DNA of 34,432 bases from Elysia marginata (lineage: Eukaryota; Mollusca; Gastropoda; Plakobranchidae), in contig BMAT01007689.1 in NCBI GenBank assembly GCA_019649035.1, positions 82,662-117,093 of the forward strand. Direction: 5' to 3'. Positions 11,764 through 21,900 of the stretch are shown in pieces (position 1 is the first letter of the stretch; each line of letters starts with the position of its first letter). The notes beneath the pieces were generated by a model. It made no database searches. It worked only from the letters and a program-made list of their open reading frames with translations, and had not been told where the DNA came from. Made by a program: the position numbers and the translations under genes.

Positions 11764-11915
11764 TGTCACACACTCAGATTTTTAGTCATACATGTGTATA
11801 ACAATGATTCTTTACTTGCTTTCCTTTTTTTTTAAATCATGATGTTAATCTTTATGAACGGAGCCTGTCATTTTTAATTTCCCCATGTGGGATTAATAAA
11901 ATATTCTATATTCTG
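11764..11915 (+). mobile_element. Probable LINE/SINE 3' end fragment, plus strand
   Basis: CCCCATGTGGGATTAATAAA (11881-11900) is followed by an ATATTCTATATTCTG tail, which resembles the 3' ends of non-LTR elements. No open frame is attached. Confidence 0.4.
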
Positions 11916-12177
11916 ATGACATTTACCTTCCCTTAAATGTCTCCAAAAATAATTAATAATTGACTTTAGGAGATCTAAAGTAAAAGCTAGATAGATCCTC
12001 TACTTATTTCAAACGTTAAACAGGTCTCAAACTTTAAGTACCTAGGCGTCTCATTGAAGACCACTTATCATTCTTTACCAATGACCTCTCCTGTCGATCA
12101 TCATCATCATTGATAAACCCAAATAAAAAAAAGAAGCTATTGTCGTTTCAGCTTCAGGTTTTTAAGGCTTTTATATA

Positions 12178-12743
12178 TCACTTCCTTTTGCTGACAGTCA
12201 TTGGCAGGTTCTTATATTGTCTTGTTCACGTCACTTCCGTTTGCTGACAGTCATGGGCAAGTTTTTAATATTGTCTTGGGTCACGTCACTTCCTTTTGCT
12301 GACAGTCATTGGCAGGTTTTTATATTGTCTTGTTCACGTCACTTCCTTTTGCTGACAGTCATGGGCAAGTTTTTAATATTGTTCTGGGTCACATCACTTC
12401 CTTTTGCTGACAGTCATTGGCAGGTTTTTATATTGTCTTGTTCACGTCACTTCCGTTTGCTGACAGTCATGGGCAAGTTTTTAATATTGTCTTGTTCACG
12501 TCACTTCCGTTTGCTGAGTCATTGGCAGGTTTTTAATATTTTCTTGTTCACGTCACTTCCGTTTGCTGACAGTCATGGACAGCTTTTTATATTGTCTTGT
12601 TCACGTCACTTCCGTTTGCTGACAGTCATGGGCAGGTTTTTATATTGTCTTGTTCACGTCATTTCCGTTTGCTGACAGTCATGGACAGGTTTTTATATTG
12701 TCTTGTTCACGTCACTTCCGTTTGCTGACAGTCATGGGCAGGT
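12178..12743 (-). repeat. 53-bp minisatellite made of copies of the P450 C-terminal coding end
   Basis: There are ten full units, starting at 12188, 12241, 12296, 12349, 12404, 12457, 12511, 12563, 12616 and 12669, each 52-55 bases. A partial unit precedes them, and the genuine coding copy begins at 12722. On the minus strand each intact unit reads Asn-Leu-Pro-Met-Thr-Val-Ser-Lys-Arg-Lys-stop and then about 20 untranslated bases. Because the unique upstream P450 coding sequence joins only the copy at 12722-12743, the array lies in the 3' UTR and grew from the end of the gene. Units 2, 4, 6 and 7 also contain ATTAAA on the minus strand, a weak polyadenylation hexamer. Confidence 0.93.
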
Positions 12744-12933
12744 TGTCGAAGGGCTTCTCGATGGGTAGAAACACCTGCTTGGCGTTAGGGTTGAGGAGGC
12801 TCCAGTCTGTGAGACGAGCAACTTCGATGACGAACACACTCATCTCCAGGAGAGCTAAGTCCTTGCCCAGGCATGCACGGCTGCCGATTCCAAACGGGGC
12901 GTACCCGCACGGAAACTCCGTCCTAAGTCTCTC
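12712..12933 (-). CDS. CYP26: P450 exon 7: heme-binding loop and C-terminus
   Basis: Acceptor CATCTTTTCCAG precedes 12933. Encodes ERLRTEFPCGYAPFGIGSR, then ACLGKDLALLEMSVFVIEVA, and ends PFDNLPMTVSKRK at TGA 12714-12712. The last 33 bases are the seed of the downstream minisatellite. Confidence 0.93.
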   Translation of the reverse strand, partial: ERLRTEFPCGYAPFGIGSRACLGKDLALLEMSVFVIEVARLTDWSLLNPNAKQVFLPIEKPFDNLPMTVSKRK

Positions 12934-15900
12934 CTGGAAAAGATGAACGATGAAGAAATTACAGACGAGGATAGATGAGATAAGATTCCTGTACTCATCT
13001 TCATTCATATTGGCAGCTATGATCAGACGGCGGTTTTTTTCCAATGTATTGCAGTTGATTTATTATTTCCCGTTGCTGGGCTAGATATGTTCGCAGCCTT
13101 AAACGCTCTTAAAGCTTTTCTAATCCTCTACCCTCTGTAGATTTAGGTCAGAACCATGTAACAATAAATAAGGTTGTGTCGGACTTTGAGACTAGATGTT
13201 TTTAATTAGTCCTGGATTCAATGTGTTGCTAAGTGTTTCAGTTATTCGCCTCTATCTAAACAACTTTACAACCCTAAGCTTCTATTGGTAAAGCCTTATT
13301 ATGATAATATACTGACCGCCAAAAGAAACGCAACATCGAATCTTCAATATAAATTACTGAAAACTGCAAAGAATTAAATGAGACATGTGAATCATCATTT
13401 TAAAGGTCATTTATTGCTTTTTCAACTTAAAATAACGCCACGTTCATCAGTGGACTCTGAGGACAAGGAAATTAGATTAAAACAAAATACCCTCGATAAA
13501 GTAGATTTTATGAAAACAGGATACCAATGGTAAGATTCCAAAATACAAACTATACAGGAATTTTGACCATAATTTTACATACCTGTTCAGTAGATAAGTC
13601 TTTAAACTTAAATTACAAATCAAGACAGGCTCCGGCTAATAATTTGTGTGCCCCCCTTGGGCTTCCAGTACAGCAGCACATCATCAAAGATGCTCCACCC
13701 CACCTGTCGTGTTCCTTAACGCAATCTGCTCGGTATCTTTCACCACTTCTTCTACATACACGTACACGGCCATCAGCATGGTCAATGCAGAATCGAGATT
13801 CGTCACTGAATATGACACTTCGCCATTGGATGCGTTCTCAAGCGGCATGTTCCTGGGCCCATAGCGTACGTTGGTGTCGGTGACGCTGGGTCAGGATGGG
13901 GCCGATGTATGGGCGACGAGCACGTATGCCAGAGCAAGATAAACGTCTTCTTACTGTGTTTGCACTTATACGTTGATTATTTCTTTCTCTTGTATGACGC
14001 GATGAAGCTGAAGCTGAAAGAAATCTGTTGGTCATATGATTTCTGACAAGGTTTCTGTCTTGTCTCTGCGTAGTGCACATAGGCCTCCCAGAATGGGGCC
14101 GATCAATCACCGTATTCGTCTCATATAGACGTTGTCTGAGTCTGAAAATCGTCGTCCTGTTTACATTCATAGGGAGGGAAACTTCACTGATAGAAAGACC
14201 TGCTTGGAGCTTGCTCGCTCACCTTGACTGGCAAAACATGCACGGGACTCGGGAGTGTGCTTGAACTCATGTTCAGATGTGTTACTACTCACAACACACA
14301 AAAAATCATCTCACCAACCTTTCTTTAAAGCGCGCATGGGCGCGAAAATAAGGAATGTCATGTTGCGTTTCTTTTGGCGCTCAGTATATTATGGGGTATA
14401 TTTAAAAGGTTGATCAATAAAGCTAACAGATATTAAACTGTTTTCCGTTCGATCTTCTCTGAAACGTTCTAAGTACATTTTGTGTATAATAATATTATGC
14501 TATTTGCGACTGTAATCCAGAGAAAATTACTTAAAACTCGCTACATTTTTAAAATTGATAGTTTCGCAGATTTGTTTGTATTGTAATGACTTTTAAATTA
14601 ACTACACTAAATGATAATATCATGTTTGGAACCATCTCATCTAATAGAGTTACACGCTAAGCCGTCCGATATAGTTATTATTATTATAATGGGTTACAAA
14701 TTAATCATTTGAAATACGCACTTTAAAAAAAATTAAATTTATATACTTGAGCTACGAAAATTTTTTAACCAATGACAATCCTGCACGAGAATCAATGTAA
14801 ATAAGCCTAGATATTGTCGTATTGACTGAAAACAAAGTGTTTTACTGGTACTGCGAAGACCTAAGTTTTGGTACAATGGACATACAAATTACTCTTTTAG
14901 TTTCGTAAATATAATTAGCAGACGCGACAAGTTGAATCGAATTCACCTCAAGTTTTGGATCGAGCCAGCGTTCTGGGAGAAACTCCTGCTTGTCGTCGAA
15001 AGCTTTCGTCACCTCGTGGACTCCTCGCACACTGTACTGTACTCGCCAGTTGGCAGGGATTTGAAAGTCCTTCATACCGACAGAACAAACATGTAGTTTA
15101 GTTTGAGTAAATCAGTTAACTAGCCTTTTATTGTGGTATTGAGATTATAATGAATGATAGACTTAAGGCATGACATTAGCAATGAATTGATGTCTATGTA
15201 AGTGAACAGGGCCAAAATATGCTTTTGATATGATTCGAAACCTCGACTTATAGTAGCTTCGGTACCTTATCGCCTTGTCCCTGAGAGGAAACATAGCTTG
15301 AACCATGTCTCTACAATAGCCGCTTTTATTTAAAAGGAATCAAAGTATTGTCCATAATGTGAGATTTAGGTGCAAATAGTTGCGAAGATGGAGCATGAAA
15401 TGTTTACAAAAAGCTATAGTGCCCTCTGCTGAGTAACGTCATGAATGTGCAGAGATCTTTAAAGGTTAAAGTAAACTGCTATTAATTATGACGGTAAAGT
15501 ATGATAGGTAGTTAGATAAATCGATAGATAGATAGATACATGTAGTATAGATTCATTTATTTCACTACATTGTGTAAAAATATCCGAAAATGTTATAGCA
15601 AGCTAGATAAATTTGACTTTGAATCTTTTTAGACCTATAATAACATACGTATTTGGGACCACGACCAGTATTACCTCAAACTCTAACGTCTTCTTGGAGA
15701 CTCTGAGCAGTCCACCTACTGGAGGAAAGAACCTGAGCACTTCCTTGTTGATAGCCTGAACATACGGCAGGCTCTGGATCAGCTCATACGTCAGGTCATC
15801 GTCTAGGTCTGGTGAAAAAATAATGGTCAAAAGCCAGATCTAGTGAGTAATTGAAAACCATTGTGATAAAAATTTATAGAAATCATATTTCTACGCATGG

Positions 15901-18900
15901 ACAAAAGGGCATTGATAGGTTGGTGCCCTTAATTATTACAACATAAAAAATCTGATGTTCGTGTTTTTCTTATTAATTTTAGTCTTTATTTTTTTTATTG
16001 ACTCGAATGTCCTCTATTGAGCTGTTTAGTTGTAGGAGACTTTAAAACGTGTCAAACCTTACACTCAGAATATCTCCTAACAGTGCTGCTGTATTTTAAA
16101 CAATTGCGGTATTGTATCAGTATTTTCACCGTTCTCCTTTTATCTCACACTAAGCTTTATTTTTTTTAGTACAATAGCCTATGGCGAATCTGATCGTTTA
16201 GAACTTGGCGAATAACAATAGACTTTCAAGGATAAAGTTTTCTTTATTGTAAATATCCTTTTTTCACAAATATTTAATATTCAATGAACTAAAGGGTCGA
16301 TAACATAATTCAAAACGGATGCGTGATTTTGCTACACCTGGCGCAATGTATGTTCCTTTAAAGGGCCTCGAACCAGCTCCGCCAAGTGCGTTTTTAATCT
16401 AAACCCTTTGTCATTATACAAATTTCCCAGGCAAATATGCAATAAAAGGACTGATCTATTGTTTCAGTAACTTTTATATGATACGATGTGTCAGCTGAAA
16501 CAGTTTCAACAATTTCTTTAAATGAAACCTTAAATTATGATACATAATACTATTAATAGTGTTTTGCTTGAGCGCATCTGGATTGGGAGTGTGCCTGCTG
16601 AGACGGTAATTAATCCCACACCAAATCTCACTGATCACTTTGCATTAATCTAATTTTCGGGGAGATCCTATCAAACATTTGAGCGGAATGTTGTAACAAA
16701 GTATATAATCTTGTAGGTTGGATTCAATCACCATTGTTGAGAAGATCTTGGGACTCCAGCTCTTGCCTGAGGGCGGCAAGTTTGTCCGGGTGTTTGCCCA
16801 GCAAGCTGAGGATACTACAGAAAGAACTGGTGACCGTGTCCAGACCAGCAATCATCAGGCTGACGGCGTTGTCTATGAGCTGAATATCGGACAGCTGGTC
16901 ACTCCTGTCTAGCACATCGTCTTGACCTTCGTCCTTGCCGTTAGCTAGAGATGTTCCCTCGGGCTTCCGTTGGTGAGCCAAGAGAACGTCGAGGATTGTG
17001 ACGAAATCTTTGCTCGATGAGTCGGCTGTGGCGAGATGCTTCTTCACAAAGTCGACCACGACCTGTCGCGCTTGTTTGACCTAGAAATAAAATGTTTAGG
17101 TCTCATATAGTAAGCTGTGTGTAGATTTTCAAAACACCTCAAAAGTCACCAGTTGCTAGAATATTTTCAATGTAAGTTGCGGGTTGGAGAACACAACACG
17201 CTAGCGATTTCTGACTGTTAAGGTATTTTCTATTTTCTATCACAAGTACCAAATTATTTATTTTGCAAGCAAAGATTCTTCATGTTGATATAGTCTGACT
17301 GAAGCGGAACTGCGTTTTCTTCGATTTTTGTTTCAATGTTTCTTTTAGTGACTGCTAACAATCTGCACTAGTATTACTTCGTTGGTAGTAACTTTGTTAT
17401 CATTAATACTGTCTAGGTGATCTTTACTTTTTATTTTTAGCGCAGTTGTTGATCTATGTATAATGAAGTAACATGGATATTAATTAGTATGAAACCATTG
17501 TACATTAAAATAATTTTGTAAATAAGCACAGTTTGTTTTGACATGAAAGAACCTTCTTGAAAGCGTAAAATGTTTATGTTTTGAACTGAGAACGCGTAGA
17601 GCAAATTTCGAGAGGTTTATCAATGTAACTTTTCTAAATGTCTCGCGACCATGGCGAATGAGTCGAGTGTTGCTTACTTCACAATCCATGGAGTTGCTTT
17701 TTTAAACGCTTCCAAACGTAAAAGAATCATACAATTAATAACATTTTTACTGGAAGATGTTAAAACGTTTGTTGATTTAAATTAACTATAGAGAAAACAA
17801 GAAAGATTGGCATTTTTTCATGTAAGAAATTCCGACTTCCGACTCCATCGCCCTCGTCGCGAGACATATAAGTAATCAATTGCTAAAATTCTGAGAACCG
17901 AGGAAACCTAAGGGTTTATCAATGTTATCCTTTTTCAAAAATAGTAATTTTGCTAACCTTATAAAATGCCGTGCCAGGAATGGCAAGAGGGACGCAAAAC
18001 AGATTTTCGTTGCAGACGACAAACGCGTCCCTGACCTTGCCATCTGGGTCCTGGTCTCTGCCACAGCCGACCACCGTCTCCAGAATGAGGTCACAGACCA
18101 GCTTCTCACACACCTTGAAGCCCAGCAGTTTGTTCCCGGTGTTTTCCTCAATCCACGACACGATGTGGCGGCGAATACACTTCTGGACGATGGGTAGGTA
18201 ATCGCTGAGCCTGCAGATAAATATATTCGATTCCATATGGTTGAAACGTGGATATTTCAAGTAGTTACTAATTTCAAACTGCATCGATATCAGCGATTTT
18301 AAATTTGTTTTGCAAATTATGCTGAATGATAATTCGAAGCTAAAGTTCAATCACATTGGGTTTTGGAATATTTGAAGCGAATGTAGGTGGAGGACTGGAT
18401 TATCAAAAAACGTTCTAAAATCGATGATTGATAGGGTGTTTTCTGAGGCGATACTAATATCTGACAAAAATTTGTCGAAAGTGGACAATAGTTCGCGTTT
18501 AAAGCGACAGTCATCAGGCTATGGTTATGCTAGCAATAGCCTGCTTCTGGCGTGTTTCGTTAGATCTTTATTGAGAACTTTAAGTACATGATTATATTGC
18601 GACATGCAATGATAATGAGTGAAATATTTAACATACGCAAGCCAGTAGTATAAGGGTGGATCAATTTCGCCTCCAGGTGCTATTTATCCTATACAACGTG
18701 TAATTTCTCCAGGTGCTATTTGTTCTTTGTATTTTATTCTCGAGGAATCGATGATTCAGCGAAAACGGCTCAAATCATCCCAGCCCCTGGACAAAACGAC
18801 TTAGGAGTCTCATTCTTCTCAACCATCCAGATAGACAGAAATATGTTGACATTGTCTATATAAAACGTTAGATAACGTCATTGACCATGACGTCATAAAC

Positions 18901-21900
18901 TTATTTGATTGAAAATTCTAATCTTGGANNNNNNNNNNNNNNNNNNNNNNNNNNNNNNNNNNNNNNNNNNNNNNNNNNNNNNNNNNNNNNNNNNNNNNNN
19001 NNNNNNNNNNNNNNNNNNNNNNNNNNNNNNNNNNNNNNNNNNNNNNNNNNNNNNNNNNNNNNNNNNNNNNNNNNNNNNNNNNNNNNNNNNNNNNNNNNNN
19101 NNNNNNNNNNNNNNNNNNNNNNNNNNNNNNNNNNNNNNNNNNNNNNNNNNNNNNNNNNNNNNNNNNNNNNNNNNNNNNNNNNNNNNNNNNNNNNNNNNNN
19201 NNNNNNNNNNNNNNNNNNTAATGTTTGTCTTTGTTTTGACAAGTAATTGTACATTCAGATGGTTGACTTTCTTCTTGTTTGCTAACTGACAATTCAGATG
19301 CAACTAATTAACCTTGTCTATGTAAAAAGTCAGTATAACGTCCTTGAATCTGACGTCATAGACTTATTTGATTAAAATTCTAATATTGCATTTTAACATA
19401 GGAAAGTGCTAATCGTTTCATTTAAAACAATGCACACTAGGTTTATAATTGTGACTATATAGAAAGGTAAGTCTGTTTTGCAGGAGAAAGCGTTGTTTGC
19501 TTGTTTGTTTGCTTGTTTTTTGGTGCTTACTCGCGCTCTGTCTCCCGGAGCATCCTCAAATTTTGCTAATTTCAATAGAAACTAATCCCTGTGTAGAGTT
19601 TGTATGCTTTCTTAAAAACTTGTTAACTTCTTTAGAAACTCCATATAGTTTATTATTTTATGTAGGGTCTCGGTACACTCGCCTTACGTTTCCTGTAAAT
19701 GTAATAACATTTTACATTCCCCGTATAGTATCCTTACTTATGAAGAGACTCCGTACATTTTGATAAATTCTTTAAACCATACTGTGACTTTGATAAGGTG
19801 TATAGAAACTCCGTAAATTAGTTAAATTCTCATGTAATTTTCATAACTTCTTTAAAAAAATCGTACAGTTTAATAACTCATGTAGAGACTCCGTAAAATT
19901 TGTGAATTTTTCCAACACCACCCTGTAACTCTAATAACTACTGTAGATAAAACGTGAAGTTTACTAACTTATTATGTAGATACTCCACACACTTTGGGTA
20001 ATTCTGATAATTTATGTAGATACCCCTGTAAAGTTTATAAACTTAGTATGTAGAGACTCCTGATGTTTTGTTAGCTAACAAAACCTTCTCCTTCATCGTC
20101 ATTTTGAGCAGACAACACTGATTCGCATCGTTTTCCCTCCTTACCTCGTTATCAAAATCATTTTCGTTATTGTTATTATCAAATTCAAACGGTAAAAGAG
20201 TGTAAAGTTTTTATCGGGGGGGAGGGGGGCTGGGGTGCAAAATGTCCACCTGAATACCAGCAGAAACAACTCTTTGTGTGAAAAGTTAGAAAATAGATGC
20301 GGAAATTCCCAAACCTGACAGGGGTAAAGGCTTGCTTCATGCTCTTCTTCATGGAAGCGTGTTCCTTCCCTGTGACCACGCTAATGCCGTTCTCCCCGAA
20401 GATGACCCGCGTGCTGGTGGGCAGAGAGGAGACGAGGGCGTGCGGCTCTTTACTGACCAGTTGTTGGATCCTCTGGTCAGAGTCAACGGTAACCATGGGA
20501 CTGCCCAACAGATGGGTTTTGTTGATGCCTTCCTTCCGGCGACGGTTCTTCACAAACTGCGTCATGCCCTACCAATATCGAGTAATCGATAATGATGATA
20601 GTAACGGATGAGTTCTACTTTATAACAAGTTCTTTGGTTTCTTAAATGGATAATTTATATCCATTTTAAGCAATGTAAGCAATCTTAAAATTCAAAGCAA
20701 ACACTTTAAAGATATTAGCAATACCATCAGCAGTTAAAAAACGATAACAGATTCTAAATATGCGAGACTGAATTTCTATGAAATTTTTAGAGTCAGAAAG
20801 TTTCATAGCAATATTTTCATTTGGTACCATAAGATGAGGCAGTGAATAAGATGCTTTTTTCTCAGAATGTCAGAATCTGTTAGACAAATTTCACAACAAA
20901 ATGAAACGTCTTACAAACAAAAGTGTTTAAGAAACTGATTTGCCTGCTTGATTAAAGAGTAGTCTCTCCTGTCAAGAGATGGTCGAAACGTTTTTCCTCT
21001 GCCGTGACCAATAAATCCTCTCTTGAAAGTATAATTGTATTTCTTTATTCGGAAATGGAATATATTTAACGTCTCCTCAAATATGGGATAGCTGAAATGC
21101 TTTGCCTCAAGTGACAAATAGAGCGCCTCTCTAAGTAAAGTATAGCTTATGCTGCCTTGTTCTAGAATAGAATGAACTGCCTTCTCAAATGTGACATGGC
21201 GTAAATGGTTGGCCCCCTGTAATAAAGCTACGAGTAGATCTAACCTAACCCTAAACAGCTCTACAGAAGATCATCTCTGTAAAAACAAGGGTAAATTTCC
21301 TCCGCCTTCCTGAGATAAACCGTTCCTTCTACATAAACAATAAAACATGCTTTAATTTTGCAACGTAAGAGTGTGTAGTGATTATGTATCTCCAGCTAAG
21401 GAGTAACCTAACTGCTTCTCTGCCTCTACAGCAAAGAGAGCATTATATCTGTCCAACGTACGGGTATTTCTGTACAACCTGCCGTTAAAGCTACTGTTCA
21501 TACAAGGAATGACTGACCTGCTTTAACTCTGAAAAAAGCGGGCTATTATTTCAACCATAGGGCAGTCGAAACACTCTACCTATGCCACAAAGCAAGCATT
21601 TCTCTAACTAAATGAAACATCTCTGCTGCTAACCTCTGGTATGAAATAAACTAAGCTTCTCTTCGCTCGTTTGATTTGCTTTACATGTGCAGTATAAGAG
21701 ATAAACTTTTCAACCAAGAAAAGTTTCTTTCACCAAGATAACCAGATTGCTTTACCTCTACAATAAAGTGGATCGTCTCTCCAACCAATGGATACCCGAA
21801 AGAACCACGGGGTAGAGGAAGGTTTGAAGACGAGTCCCTACAGCTCTCATAGTAGCGTCTCCAGAGCACAGTGCTGAGAAACAGCGTCAGTAAACCACAG

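Noticed and set aside
12217..12675. Plus-strand 152-residue repetitive frame
   Set aside because: It is the antisense of the P450-derived minisatellite. Unit lengths are not multiples of three and the frame slips.
12178..12743. CRISPR-like array
   Set aside because: Units abut with no variable spacers, and the sequence is the P450 coding end in a eukaryotic genome.
18893..19303. Open frames across the gap
   Set aside because: They exist only because N is not read as stop.
21241..21256. Telomere-like TAACCTAACCCTAAAC
   Set aside because: Only about two and a half imperfect units, inside a decayed array.
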